Assembly (NCBI GenBank): GCA_016707445.1
Contig: JADJHR010000008.1
Location: forward strand, 208,607 to 272,606
From: Rubrivivax sp.
GTDB taxonomy: Bacteria > Pseudomonadota > Gammaproteobacteria > Burkholderiales > Burkholderiaceae_C
Direction: 5' to 3'
DNA: 64,000 nucleotides
The notes beneath the pieces are model-generated. The model searched no databases, was not told where the DNA came from, and saw only the letters and a list, made by a program, of their open reading frames with translations. Numbering within the stretch: the first letter of the stretch is position 1; the number at the start of each line of letters is the position of its first letter. Below are positions 29,414-38,705 of the stretch, piece by piece. Made by a program: the position numbers and the translations under genes.

Positions 29414-30553
29414 ATGCAGGGCCTGCTGATCGACCCCGGCACCTTGCCTGCCGAATGTGAAACGCTGCGCGCCGAGGTGCGTACCTTTCTGGCCGACGCG
29501 ATGCAGGACGTGCCGCGCGCGCGCCGCAACCGCAACTGGTCGGGCGCCAGTGCCGAGTTCAGCCGTGCGCTGGGCCGGCGCGGCTGGATCGGCATGACCT
29601 GGCCGCGACGCTACGGCGGCCACGAACGCAGTGCGCTCGAACGTTACGTGGTGCTGGAGGAATTGCTGGCTGCCGGTGCGCCGGTGGGCGCGCACTGGGT
29701 GGCCGACCGCCAGAGCGGGCCGCTGCTGATGCGCTACGCGCCCGACACGCTGGCACCGCGCCTCGTGCCGCGCATCGCCGCCGGCGAGGCCTTTTTCTGC
29801 ATCGGCATGAGCGAGCCCGATGCAGGTTCGGACCTGGCGTCGATCCGCACCCGGGCGGTGAAGACCGCGCAGGGCTGGGTGATCGACGGCCGCAAGGTCT
29901 GGACCAGCGGTGCGCACCGTGCGCAGCACATGATTGCGCTGGTGCGCACCGGTGACAAAGGAGAGAGCCGCCATGCCGGGTTGTCGCAGTTCCTGGTCGA
30001 CATGGACATGCCCGGCCTGACCGTGCGCCCCATCCTCAACCTGCTGGGTGAGCACGATTTCAACGAAGTCACCTTCGACGCGGTCTGCGTGCCGCACGAG
30101 CACCTGATCGGCGAAGAAGGCCAGGGCTGGCAGCAGGTGGGCACCGAGCTGGCCTTCGAGCGCAGCGGCCCCGAGCGCTACCTCAGCAGCACGCAGCTGC
30201 TGCTGGAAATGCTGGACGCGGCGAACGCCGACGACCCGCGCCACGCGGTGGCGCTGGGCCGCATCGTGGCGCAGTACGGCACGCTGCGCCAGATGTCGTT
30301 GGGCGTGGCCGGCATGCTGGCGCGTGGCGAGAACCCGGCGCTGGCCGCCGCGCTGGTGAAGGACCAGGGCGCGCTGGTCGAACAGGCCATGCCCGACATC
30401 GCACACGATCTGTTCGGCAGCCAGGCCGACCCCGACAGCACGCTGGCGCAGGCGATGCAGTACGCGACACAGGCCGTGCCCTCGTTTTCGCTGCGCGGCG
30501 GCACGCGCGAGGTCCTGCGCGGCATCATCGCCAAGGGGCTGGCACTGCGATGA
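29414..30553 (+). CDS. Acyl-CoA dehydrogenase, first subunit of a tandem pair
   Basis: A 379-residue flavoprotein. It has the N-terminal helical domain, the FAD/substrate motif CIGMSEPDAGSDLASIRTRA, KVWTSGAH, and the C-terminal four-helix domain with FERSGPERYL and the terminal SLRGGTREVLRGIIAKGLAL. It catalyses alpha,beta-dehydrogenation of an acyl-CoA thioester. A second dehydrogenase gene overlaps it by 4 nt and an enoyl-CoA hydratase follows, giving the first two steps of a beta-oxidation-like route. Adjacent unequal dehydrogenase genes often encode heterotetramers for bulky substrates such as steroid side chains. Confidence 0.92.
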   Translation: MQGLLIDPGTLPAECETLRAEVRTFLADAMQDVPRARRNRNWSGASAEFSRALGRRGWIGMTWPRRYGGHERSALERYVVLEELLAAGAPVGAHWVADRQSGPLLMRYAPDTLAPRLVPRIAAGEAFFCIGMSEPDAGSDLASIRTRAVKTAQGWVIDGRKVWTSGAHRAQHMIALVRTGDKGESRHAGLSQFLVDMDMPGLTVRPILNLLGEHDFNEVTFDAVCVPHEHLIGEEGQGWQQVGTELAFERSGPERYLSSTQLLLEMLDAANADDPRHAVALGRIVAQYGTLRQMSLGVAGMLARGENPALAAALVKDQGALVEQAMPDIAHDLFGSQADPDSTLAQAMQYATQAVPSFSLRGGTREVLRGIIAKGLALR

Positions 30554-31683
30554 ACAGCACCGACGACGACCGCCTGATCGCCGACAGCGTGGCGCGGCTG
30601 TTTGCCGACCACGTCGACAAGACCGTTCGCCTGCGTGCCGAAGGCGGGGTCTTCGACCGCGTGCTGTGGCAGCGCGTGATTGATGCCGGCTGGCCCCTGC
30701 TGCTGGCCACCGAAGCCGCGGGGGGCCTGGGCCAGGGCTGGGTGCAGGCCTGGCCATTGCTGCATGGCCTGGGCCATGCGCAGGTGCCCTTGCCGCTGGC
30801 CGAGACGCTGCTGGCGGCGCAGCTGCTGTCGCACGCCGGCCTGCCGCTGCCCGACTTGCGCCAAGGGCCGCTGACAGTGATCGAGCAGGGCTTCGGCAAC
30901 ACCTTGCAAGCCGTTGGCGACGATGGCGCGCTGCGTGTCAGCGGCCGCGCCCACCACGTGCCCTGGGCGCGCCACGCGCAGGCCGCCGTGCTGTCGCTGG
31001 ACAACGGCAGCCTGGCGCTGCTGGACCTGCGCGGCGGGCCGGGCTTGTCGCTGCAGCCGCAGGTCAACACCGCCGGACTGCCGTCGGACACGCTGCAGCT
31101 GCAGGACATGCGCTGCGTGGCGCTGGCACCCAACCCGCTGCCGCTGGCGCAGCCGGTGTGGACACTGGGCGCGCTGGCCCGCTGCGCGATGATGGTCGGC
31201 GCGCTGGAATGGACCTTGACGCAGGCCGTCACCTATGCCGGCGACCGTGTTCAGTTCGGCAAGCCCATCGGGCGTTACCAGGCCATCCAGCATGCGCTGG
31301 CGCTGATGGCCGGCGACGTTGCGGCCGCGCGCATGGCGACGCAGGTGGCCATCCACGACGTGCCAGCACCCGGCACGGCCGACGGCGCCGCGGCGCAGTT
31401 CAGCATCGCGGTGGCCAAGGTGCGCTGCGGCGAGGCCGCCACCCGCGGCACCGGCATTGCGCACCAGGTTCACGGCGCGATCGGCTTCACGCAGGACCAT
31501 GCGCTGCACTTCGCCACCCGGCGCCTGTGGGCCTGGCGCGCCGAGTTCGGCAGCGACGCCGAATGGGCCGCCGCACTGGGCCGCGCCGCGATGGCCGAAG
31601 GTGCCGCTGGCTTCTGGCCGGCTTTGACTGCCAAGTCCTTCGACACCCTGTCCACCATCCCTCCATCCACGAGCAGCCCATGA
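30550..31683 (+). CDS. Acyl-CoA dehydrogenase, second subunit of the tandem pair
   Basis: A 377-residue acyl-CoA dehydrogenase-fold protein, more divergent than its neighbour. The N-terminal domain is recognisable (GWPLLLATEAAGGLGQGW), the FAD motif region is weak, and the C-terminal half has DRVQFGKPIGRYQAIQHALA and HQVHGAIGFTQDHALHFATR, typical of the family. Starts inside the previous stop (ATGA). Probably forms a mixed complex with the first subunit. Which subunit carries the catalytic base is not settled by inspection. Confidence 0.9.
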   Translation: MNSTDDDRLIADSVARLFADHVDKTVRLRAEGGVFDRVLWQRVIDAGWPLLLATEAAGGLGQGWVQAWPLLHGLGHAQVPLPLAETLLAAQLLSHAGLPLPDLRQGPLTVIEQGFGNTLQAVGDDGALRVSGRAHHVPWARHAQAAVLSLDNGSLALLDLRGGPGLSLQPQVNTAGLPSDTLQLQDMRCVALAPNPLPLAQPVWTLGALARCAMMVGALEWTLTQAVTYAGDRVQFGKPIGRYQAIQHALALMAGDVAAARMATQVAIHDVPAPGTADGAAAQFSIAVAKVRCGEAATRGTGIAHQVHGAIGFTQDHALHFATRRLWAWRAEFGSDAEWAAALGRAAMAEGAAGFWPALTAKSFDTLSTIPPSTSSP

Positions 31684-32462
31684 GCAACCAGGTTTCAGAC
31701 GTCACGGTCCACTTCGACGGTACGGTGGCCACGGTGGAGATCGGCCGGCCGCCGCACAACTTCTTCGACATCCCGCTGATCCAGCGCCTGGCCGACGCCT
31801 TCGAGGACCTGGAGGCCGACCGTCGCTGCCACGCCATCGTGCTGGCCGCCCAGGGCACGGCCTTCTGCGCCGGCGCCAACTTCGCCAACCGCGACGCCAC
31901 GCCCGAGCAGCGCAGCCCACGCGCGCTGAATCCGCTGTACGGTGAGGCGCTGCGTCTGTTTGCCTGCAGCAAACCGGTGGTGGCCGCCGTGCACGGCGCG
32001 GCTGTCGGCGGTGGCCTGGGCCTGGCGCTGGTGGCCGACTTTCGCGTCAGTTGCGCCGAAGCGCGCTTTTCAGCCAACTTCAACCGCCTGGGCTTTCACC
32101 CGGGCTTCGGCCTCAGTGTCACGCTGCCGCGCCTGGTCGGCCTGCAGCAGGCGGCGCTGCTGTTCTACACCGGCCGGCGCATCGGCGGCGACGCGGCGCT
32201 GGCCATCGGCCTGGTCGACCAGCTGGTGCCCCAGGACCAGGTGCGCGCCGCCGCCCAGCGGCTGGCGCAGGAGATCGCCACCTCGGCGCCGCTGGCCGTG
32301 CAGTCCACGCGCACCACGCTGCGCCAGGGTCTGGTCGAACAGATCCGCGTCGCGGTGGCACGTGAAAGCGCCGAGCAGAACGCGCAGTTCAAGACCGCCG
32401 ACTTTCGCGAAGGCGTGGCGGCGATGGCGGCACGGCGCGAGCCGCAGTTCAGCGGCGAGTGA
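31680..32462 (+). CDS. Enoyl-CoA hydratase/isomerase family protein
   Basis: A 260-residue crotonase. The oxyanion-hole segments are present (VLAAQGTAFCAGANF and AAVHGAAVGGGLGLALVADF), followed by FSANFNRLGFHPGFG, where hydratases place a catalytic Glu that is not obvious here. It may therefore be an isomerase, hydrolase or lyase variant. The ATG overlaps the dehydrogenase stop by 4 nt (ATGA), so the three genes form a tightly coupled operon. It converges with the next gene across 33 bp. Confidence 0.9.
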   Translation: MSNQVSDVTVHFDGTVATVEIGRPPHNFFDIPLIQRLADAFEDLEADRRCHAIVLAAQGTAFCAGANFANRDATPEQRSPRALNPLYGEALRLFACSKPVVAAVHGAAVGGGLGLALVADFRVSCAEARFSANFNRLGFHPGFGLSVTLPRLVGLQQAALLFYTGRRIGGDAALAIGLVDQLVPQDQVRAAAQRLAQEIATSAPLAVQSTRTTLRQGLVEQIRVAVARESAEQNAQFKTADFREGVAAMAARREPQFSGE

Positions 32463-32495
32463 ACGCTTGTGAAGACATGAATCGCCGCGCGGCAG

Positions 32496-33281
32496 CTACC
32501 AGGGCTCGATCCAGGGCCGCAGGTCGAGTTCGTGCGTCCAGGCGTTGCGCGGCTGCTGGTGCAGCATCCAGTAGCTGTCGGCAATGGCGTCGGGACTGAC
32601 GATGCCGTCACGGTCCTTGAGCTTGTAACGCTCGGGAAAATTGGTCTGAATCCAGGCCGTGTCGATGGCGCCGTCGATCACGACATGCGCGACATGAATG
32701 CCCTGCGGCCCCAGTTCACGCGCCATGCTCTGCGCCAATGCGCGCAGCGCATGCTTGGCGCCGGCAAAGGCCGAAAAGCCCGATCCGCCGCGCAGGCTGG
32801 CAGTGGCGCCGGTGAACAGGATGCTGCCGTGGCCGCGCGGCAGCATCACGCGCGCCGCCTCGCGCCCGACCAGAAAACCGCCCAGCGCCGCCTGTTCCCA
32901 CACCTTGCGGTAGACACGCTCGGTGGTCTCGGTGATGCCGAAGCGCACGTTGGCGCCGATGTTGAAGACCACCACCTCGATCGGCGCGATCTCTTGCTCG
33001 ATATGCTGGAACAAGGTGCTCACGGCCTGTTCGTCGCGCGCGTCCGACCCGAAGGCGTGCACCTCGGCGCCGCTGGCGCGCATCTGCTCGACCAGCGGTT
33101 CGAGGTGCTCGACGAAGCGCCGCGTGACGCAGGTGACGTAGCCCTCGCGGGCAAAGCGACGGGCGATCGCACCGCCGGTGGCGTCGCCGGCACCGACGAT
33201 CAAGGCCACCTTGGTCAGGCGCAGCTTGAGCGTGCGCAACTCGTCGTCGGGCTGCTGCTTCTCGTTCTTGTCCCTGCCCAT
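32496..33281 (-). CDS. SDR-family oxidoreductase lacking the catalytic tyrosine
   Basis: A 261-residue Rossmann protein with nucleotide motif VGAGDATGGAIARRFA and the C-terminal block YWMLHQQPRNAWTHELDLRP, typical of a proteobacterial SDR subfamily. Where classical SDRs have YxxxK the sequence is FAGAK, with Phe for Tyr and a Tyr-less upstream GFSA, so the catalysis may differ. The ATG at 33281 was chosen because it precedes the low-complexity KNEKQQPDDE start; upstream in-frame codons lack a ribosome binding site. It lies 43 nt downstream of the GGDEF gene. Confidence 0.82.
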   Translation of the reverse strand: MGRDKNEKQQPDDELRTLKLRLTKVALIVGAGDATGGAIARRFAREGYVTCVTRRFVEHLEPLVEQMRASGAEVHAFGSDARDEQAVSTLFQHIEQEIAPIEVVVFNIGANVRFGITETTERVYRKVWEQAALGGFLVGREAARVMLPRGHGSILFTGATASLRGGSGFSAFAGAKHALRALAQSMARELGPQGIHVAHVVIDGAIDTAWIQTNFPERYKLKDRDGIVSPDAIADSYWMLHQQPRNAWTHELDLRPWIEPW

Positions 33282-33324
33282 CGTGGCCCCCCGGCTGCTT
33301 GCCGAAGCAGCATACGCCAGCGCG

Positions 33325-34929
33325 TCAGCCAGTGTGCACGCGGTTGCGACCCGTTCGTTTGGCCTCGTACAACGCGGCGTCGGCACGCTGGATCAGCGTG
33401 CGCAGATCGTAGGGCGGCGCCGCGGTCAGGCCGACGCTGACTGTGACCTGCAGACTCGGGCACAGCAATTCCCAGCCGTGCGCGGCCACGCGCTGGCGCA
33501 TGCGGTCGCAGACGTGCAGCGCGCCGATCAGGTCGACTTCGGGCAGCACGAGCAGAAATTCTTCACCACCGGTGCGGATGATGAGATCGTCGTCGCGCGT
33601 GTTGTCGCGCAGCAGCTTGGCCAGTGCCACCAGCACCGCATCGCCCACCGCATGGCCAAAACGGTCGTTGACCTGCTTGAAATGATCGAGGTCGAGCATC
33701 GCCATCGCCAACGGCAGCTGGCCGTCGGCAAGGCGCTGCACCATCGGCGGCCAGCGCTGTTCGAGCTCGCGACGGTTGCCCAGCCCGGTCAACTGGTCGA
33801 CACGCGCGCTGACTTCGGCGCGCACGGCACGTTCACCGGCTCGCCGCGCCTCGAGCCGCACCTGTTCGGCCTCGACCGTGGTGACGAAGAGCTGCGAGCG
33901 CCCGCGCAGCTGCGACAGCATGCGCGCACGCTCCAGCCGCTGGTACTGCTCCAGATGATCCAGCGCCTGCTGCGTCTGCCCGACTTCGCGCGCGGCGCGC
34001 CAGGCGGCATGGTGCAGGCGCAGCCGGGTCATGCGCGCGTCGGCTTCGGCCGAGGCTTGCAGTGCGGCCTGCAGCTGCTGCAGCGCCTGCGCGGGCCGCC
34101 CCTCGCGCAACAGCAGCTCACCCATCGAACAGGCGATGCGCCAGGCCTGGGCGTCGAAGCCGCCATCACGGCACAGCGCGGCTGAGGCTTCGATGTCGGG
34201 CCGGGCCTCATCAAGTCGACCCAGGTGCGTCAGAACCTCGCCGCGATTGCCACGCACGAAGGCCTGGTAGAAAGGGTCGCTCATGGCCTCGGCCATGGCC
34301 ATCGCCTCTTCGGCATACGGCAGCGAGCGCTGCATGAGGCGCTGCGCCTCGCCCGGGTCGGCGCTGTCGTGCAGCAGGTAGAAGGCACCGACGTTGATGG
34401 CCATCAGGTTGTTCAGCGCCGCGGAGGTGGCGTGCCGGTCGGCACAGTCGCGCGCCTGCGTCAGTGCGTCGAGCAACAAGCGCTCGGCATGCCAGGGGTC
34501 GCCGATGCGCTCGAAGACGCAGCCCAGCGCGTTGATCGCCAGCGACAGCCGCGGCCGGTCGTTGGCCTCCAGGGCCAGCCGATGGGCCTCGTGGCCCAGC
34601 GCCATCGCTTCCTCGAAACGCCCGACATCGGCCGCCCCCAGCACCACCATGCGCAAGGTGTCGATCAGCTCGCCCACCGGCACCCGGCTGTCGCGCATCA
34701 GCGGCAGCACGCGCAGGCCGTCATCGACCAGCGCCCACAGCGCGCCGCTGCGGTAGCGAAAGTGCAACAGTAGCCGCCCGACGCGCAGCCGCAGATCGGG
34801 CGCTGCCTCATCGGCCAGACCCCAGGCCCGCTCGGCCGCCGCCAAGCCGGCGATCAGCGTGCCGGCGTCGCGTGCCGCCTCGGCTTGCGCCAGCAGCGCA
34901 AGCAGGTCAGCGCTCGCAGCGGCAGTCAT
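33325..34929 (-). CDS. Diguanylate cyclase with N-terminal TPR-like helical repeats
   Basis: A 534-residue cytoplasmic protein: about 350 residues of tetratricopeptide-like helical pairs, a coiled segment (LEARRAGERAVRAE), then a GGDEF domain opening VDQLTGLGNRREL. The active loop is GGEEF (454-458), and the RxxD inhibitory site is intact five residues upstream (RDDD in NTRDDDLIIRTGGEEF), so both cyclase activity and product inhibition are expected. No membrane segment is seen. It follows the PhoX gene by 31 nt on the same strand. TPR repeats suggest control by a partner protein. It makes cyclic di-GMP. Confidence 0.92.
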   Translation of the reverse strand: MTAAASADLLALLAQAEAARDAGTLIAGLAAAERAWGLADEAAPDLRLRVGRLLLHFRYRSGALWALVDDGLRVLPLMRDSRVPVGELIDTLRMVVLGAADVGRFEEAMALGHEAHRLALEANDRPRLSLAINALGCVFERIGDPWHAERLLLDALTQARDCADRHATSAALNNLMAINVGAFYLLHDSADPGEAQRLMQRSLPYAEEAMAMAEAMSDPFYQAFVRGNRGEVLTHLGRLDEARPDIEASAALCRDGGFDAQAWRIACSMGELLLREGRPAQALQQLQAALQASAEADARMTRLRLHHAAWRAAREVGQTQQALDHLEQYQRLERARMLSQLRGRSQLFVTTVEAEQVRLEARRAGERAVRAEVSARVDQLTGLGNRRELEQRWPPMVQRLADGQLPLAMAMLDLDHFKQVNDRFGHAVGDAVLVALAKLLRDNTRDDDLIIRTGGEEFLLVLPEVDLIGALHVCDRMRQRVAAHGWELLCPSLQVTVSVGLTAAPPYDLRTLIQRADAALYEAKRTGRNRVHTG

Positions 34930-34960
34930 CGCGCCGTGTCGGCCGTGCGCAGGCGCGGTT

Positions 34961-36865
34961 TCATGTGCCGATCACGCCGCCATCCAACTTGCGGATCACC
35001 ACCGTGGCCGAACGTGGCCGACCCGTCGGGCTGAAATCGGGCCAGTTCGAATAGCGCCGGGGCTGCTCGGGATCGCTGCGCTCGCTCGGGGTTTCGCCCG
35101 GGTGCTGGATGTTGAGGAACAAGGTTCGGCCGTCGGGCGTGAAGGCCGGGCCGGTGATCTCGCAGTTGACGGGGCCGGTCAGAAAACGCCGCACTTCCCC
35201 ATTCGCCAGGTCGCAGGCCAGCATCTGGTTGTTGCCCATGCGCACCATCTCGCCCTTGTTCAGCGCCGTCGGGCCAACGTCGGTGCAGATCCACAGCCGG
35301 CCCGCCGGGTCGAAGGCCAGACCATCCGGGCAGGCGAACAAATCGCCCTTGATGTTGCCTTGGGCCTCGGCCCTGGGCAGCTCGGGGTCGCCGGCCAGCA
35401 CCAGGTGGTCCCAACGCATTGACACGCCATCGAAGTCACCGTCGTCGGTCCAGCGAATGATCTGGCCCATGGTGTTGTTGGTGCGTGGGTTGGCGGCGTC
35501 GACACCGGGCTGGCCCGGGTTGCCGCGGCGGCTGTTGTTGGTCAGGGTGCAATAGACCTGGCGCGTGCGTTCGTCGATCGCCATCCATTCCGGGCGGTCC
35601 ATCTTGGTCGCGCCCAGCAGGTCGGCCGCCTGGCGCGTCTTGATCACCACCTCGCCCTGGTCGGCAAAACCATTGGCCGGCGTCAACGGGCCCTGGCCGT
35701 GCACCAGCGGCAGCCAGCGGCCGCTGCCGTCGGCATCGAAGCGGGCGACGTACAGCGTGCCGTGGTCCAGCAGCGTGGCATTGGGTTTGGCGCCACCTGG
35801 GGCGATGCGGTCGCGGCTGACGAACTTGTAGATGTATTCGAAACGCGCGTCCTCGCCCGAATAGACCACCGCGCGGCCGTCGCGGGTGACGGCGACCCAG
35901 GCGCCTTCGTGCGCGGCGCGGCCCAGCGCGGTGCGCTTGACCGGCGTGCTGGTCGGATCATTGGGGTCGAGCTCGACCACCCAACCGAAACGGTGGAACT
36001 CGTTGGGGTGTTTGCGTGCATCGAAGCGTTCGTCATGGTCGTGCCAGCGGTACCAATTGCCCTTGCCCACGCCCCATCGGCGCTGGTCGGCTGGCGCGCC
36101 GTCGCCGCCGGCGAAATAGCCAGCCCAGTTCTCTTCCCCTGACAGGTAAGTGCCCCAGGGCGTGCGCCCGCTGGCGCAATTGTTCAGCGTGCCCAGCACA
36201 CGGCGGGCCTGGGGGTCGGCCGCCGTGCGCATCAATGCGTGGCCGGCGGCCGGCCCGCCGATGGCAAACGGCGTGTCCATCGTGACCCGGCGCGCATAGC
36301 GCGACGGCCGCTGCACCGACCAGCGGTCGCCCTCGAGGCGCACCTCGATCACCGCCAGGCCATGCGCGGCCTGTGCCTTCTTCACCTTGTCGGCGTTCCA
36401 GGTCTTCATGCCGTCGGGGTGCAGCAGGCCGTCGTCGCTGTATTCGTGGTTCATCGCCAGCAGGCCATGGGTCGACGATCCCTGCAGTGCATAGAACTGC
36501 ATGCCATCGTGGTGCATGCCCATCTGCAACGCCTGTTCGGCAGCGCTGTTGCTGGCGTCTTCGCGCCAGGCCGGCATTGCGCCGGCAATGCCCACCGGCT
36601 CACCCCAGCGCGCGATGACCTCGGCCACATAGCCCTTGGGCACGGCCAGCGCGTCGGCTGCACTGGGTGGCACAGCGGCAAAGCCCAGCCGCGGCGGGCC
36701 GATGGCGCTGCTGGCGCAGCCGGCCAGCCAGGGCGCGAACAATGTGGCCGCCGCGGCCCCAAAGCCCAGACGAAGCACGCTGCGCCGAGCCGGATCGGAC
36801 ACCTCGTGAATGCTCAAGTTGGCGGACCAGTTGCTGTCCTCCATCGAATCGAAGTCCTTGGCCAT
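34961..36865 (-). CDS. PhoX-family alkaline phosphatase, Tat-exported
   Basis: A 634-residue precursor. The N-terminus contains a twin-arginine signal (RRSVLRLGFGAAAATLF) followed by LAGC, a possible lipobox. The mature part has PhoX features: MNHEYSDDGLL, NNCASGRTPWGTYLSGEENW, AAHEGAWVAVTRDGRAVVY, GDLFACPDGLAFDPAGRLWI and the late LFLNIQHPGE, whose acidic residues bind calcium and iron. The ATG at 36865 has GGAG upstream. It lies 14 nt after the ABC permease. It probably releases phosphate from organic esters in the periplasm. No Pho box was identified. Confidence 0.92.
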   Translation of the reverse strand: MAKDFDSMEDSNWSANLSIHEVSDPARRSVLRLGFGAAAATLFAPWLAGCASSAIGPPRLGFAAVPPSAADALAVPKGYVAEVIARWGEPVGIAGAMPAWREDASNSAAEQALQMGMHHDGMQFYALQGSSTHGLLAMNHEYSDDGLLHPDGMKTWNADKVKKAQAAHGLAVIEVRLEGDRWSVQRPSRYARRVTMDTPFAIGGPAAGHALMRTAADPQARRVLGTLNNCASGRTPWGTYLSGEENWAGYFAGGDGAPADQRRWGVGKGNWYRWHDHDERFDARKHPNEFHRFGWVVELDPNDPTSTPVKRTALGRAAHEGAWVAVTRDGRAVVYSGEDARFEYIYKFVSRDRIAPGGAKPNATLLDHGTLYVARFDADGSGRWLPLVHGQGPLTPANGFADQGEVVIKTRQAADLLGATKMDRPEWMAIDERTRQVYCTLTNNSRRGNPGQPGVDAANPRTNNTMGQIIRWTDDGDFDGVSMRWDHLVLAGDPELPRAEAQGNIKGDLFACPDGLAFDPAGRLWICTDVGPTALNKGEMVRMGNNQMLACDLANGEVRRFLTGPVNCEITGPAFTPDGRTLFLNIQHPGETPSERSDPEQPRRYSNWPDFSPTGRPRSATVVIRKLDGGVIGT

Positions 36866-36879
36866 GCTGAATGCTCCGC

Positions 36880-37683
36880 TCAGAGTTTCTCGGTCTCGCC
36901 GCTGCGCGGCTGCCACTTCATCAAATGCTTCTCGATGCGGCCGACCGCGCCGTCGAGCACCAGCGCAAAGGCGGTCAGCACCACGATGCCGGCCATCACG
37001 GTGTTGATGTCGAAACTGCCTTCGGCCTGCAGGATCAGGTAGCCCACGCCCTGGCTGCTGCCCAGGTATTCACCGACCACGGCGCCGACGAAGGCCAGGC
37101 CGACGCTGGTGTGCAGGCTGCTGAAGACCCAGCTGGTGGCGCTGGGCAGGTAGACATGGCGCAGCAGCTGGCGGCTGCTGGCGCCCAGCATGCGTGCGTT
37201 GGCCAGCACCACCGGGCTGACCTCTTTCACACCCTGGTAGACGTTGAAGAAGACGATGAAGAACACCAGCGTGACGCCCAGTGCCACCTTCGACCCGATG
37301 CCCAGCCCGAACCAGACCGAAAAGATCGGCGCCAGGATGATGCGTGGCATCGAGTTCAGCGCCTTGATGTAGGGCTCGAGGATGGCACTGGCCAGTGGTG
37401 CCAATGCCAGCCACAGGCCGCAGGCCAGGCCCAGCACCGAACCGACGGCAAAGGCCAGCAAGGTCTCGGTCAAGGTCACCACCAGATGGCGGTAGATGTC
37501 GGCATCGACGACGAACCAGGTCCAGATGCGGCTGGCCACGACCAGCGGTTCACCGAAGAAGAACGCCGCCTGACGGTCGTTGTCGAACATGACGTTCGGC
37601 AGCAACCCGGGCGCGGTCAGCAGGTACCACGCACCGACCACCGCGATCAGCAGCGCCAGCTGGTACAGGCGAAGGTGCTTCAT
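36880..37683 (-). CDS. ABC transporter permease (NitT/TauT type)
   Basis: A 267-residue inner-membrane permease of the nitrate/taurine/sulfonate family with about six helices and the EAA loop LGASSRQLLRHVYLPSATSW. HLVVTLTETLLAFAVGS is a typical family start. It begins 2 nt after the ATPase stop and precedes phoX by 14 nt. No binding-protein gene lies in the unit, so the cargo is not identifiable; pairing with PhoX hints at an organic phosphorus compound but that is inference. Confidence 0.9.
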   Translation of the reverse strand: MKHLRLYQLALLIAVVGAWYLLTAPGLLPNVMFDNDRQAAFFFGEPLVVASRIWTWFVVDADIYRHLVVTLTETLLAFAVGSVLGLACGLWLALAPLASAILEPYIKALNSMPRIILAPIFSVWFGLGIGSKVALGVTLVFFIVFFNVYQGVKEVSPVVLANARMLGASSRQLLRHVYLPSATSWVFSSLHTSVGLAFVGAVVGEYLGSSQGVGYLILQAEGSFDINTVMAGIVVLTAFALVLDGAVGRIEKHLMKWQPRSGETEKL

Positions 37684-37685
37684 GC

Positions 37686-38516
37686 TCAGGCCACCTTCAG
37701 CTGCTGCGCATAGCCCTTGAGCACCTCGTCGCGCAGCACGCTCCAGATCGCGTTGTGCAGTTCGATGAACCGCGGCGTGACACGCACCTCGGCCACGTCG
37801 CGCGGGCGCTCGAGGTCGATCGTGAACTCGCCGATCGGGTGCGACGCCGGGCCGGCCGACAGCACGATCACCCGGTCGCTCATCGCGATCGCCTCATCAA
37901 GGTCGTGCGTGATGAACAGCACGGCCTTCTTCTTCGCCGCCCAGAGCTCGAGCACCTCGTTTTCCATCAGCTGACGGGTCTGGATGTCGAGCGCCGAGAA
38001 AGGTTCGTCCATCAGGATGATGTCGGGGTCGAGCGCCAGCGTCTGCGCCAGGCTGGTGCGCTTGCGCATGCCGCCCGAGAGCTGGTGCGGGTAGCGGTCG
38101 CCGAAGCCGCCCAGGCCGACGCGGCGCAGCCAGTCTTCGGCCTGCGCACGCGCATCGGGCCGGCCGCGAAACTCCAGCCCGGCCATCACGTTGCCCAGCG
38201 CGGTGCGCCAGGGCATCAGGCTTTCGGTCTGGAACATGTAGCCGGCGCGGTTGTTGATGCCGTTCAGCACTTCACCGAACACCCGAACGCTGCCCGTACT
38301 GGGCTGCAGCAGCCCGGCGCCGACGTTCAGCAGCGTGCTCTTGCCGCAACCCGTGGGACCGACCACCGAGACGAACTCACCCGGCTTCAGCGCCAGGCTG
38401 ACCCCGGCCACCGCGGTGTAGCGCTGGCCCGGCGCGTCGCGGCTGACGAAGGTGCAGGAGACGTCGCTCAGTTCGAGCGCCGGGATGGCGGTGGTGGCTG
38501 GCGCGGGGACGGTCAT
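37686..38516 (-). CDS. ABC transporter ATP-binding protein (NitT/TauT type)
   Basis: A 276-residue ATPase with Walker A GPTGCGKST, Q-loop near MFQTESLMPW, signature LSGGMRKRTSLAQTLALDPD, Walker B IILMDEPFSALD and switch His in FITHDLDEA, all standard for the SsuB/TauB group. The ATG at 38516 starts the recognisable ABC region after a short leader; an upstream reading to 38591 has no extra homology. It is the first gene of a leftward unit: ATPase, permease, phoX, GGDEF protein, SDR. The region to the divergent PEP-CTERM gene is 189 bp. Confidence 0.93.
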   Translation of the reverse strand: MTVPAPATTAIPALELSDVSCTFVSRDAPGQRYTAVAGVSLALKPGEFVSVVGPTGCGKSTLLNVGAGLLQPSTGSVRVFGEVLNGINNRAGYMFQTESLMPWRTALGNVMAGLEFRGRPDARAQAEDWLRRVGLGGFGDRYPHQLSGGMRKRTSLAQTLALDPDIILMDEPFSALDIQTRQLMENEVLELWAAKKKAVLFITHDLDEAIAMSDRVIVLSAGPASHPIGEFTIDLERPRDVAEVRVTPRFIELHNAIWSVLRDEVLKGYAQQLKVA

Positions 38517-38705
38517 TGAGGCCGAAGCATACCGGGCGCGCGTGGCATGACGCTTGGCTTCCCAGGGCCGTCGGCAAACTTGACAGGTCACCCCGAGCAG
38601 TCATCAAGTCAGGTCGGAAGAGTGCATGAAATCAATGATTTGCGTGTTCAGGCGCGAAACTTGCTGCGGCATGTCGATGTGCCCATCTGCAGTAAAGGAA
38701 ATCTG

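Noticed and set aside
38543..38558. Sigma-54 promoter upstream of the PEP-CTERM gene
   Set aside because: TGGCATGACGCTTGGC has the -24 GG but not the -12 GC at correct spacing, and it lies about 160 bp from the ATG.
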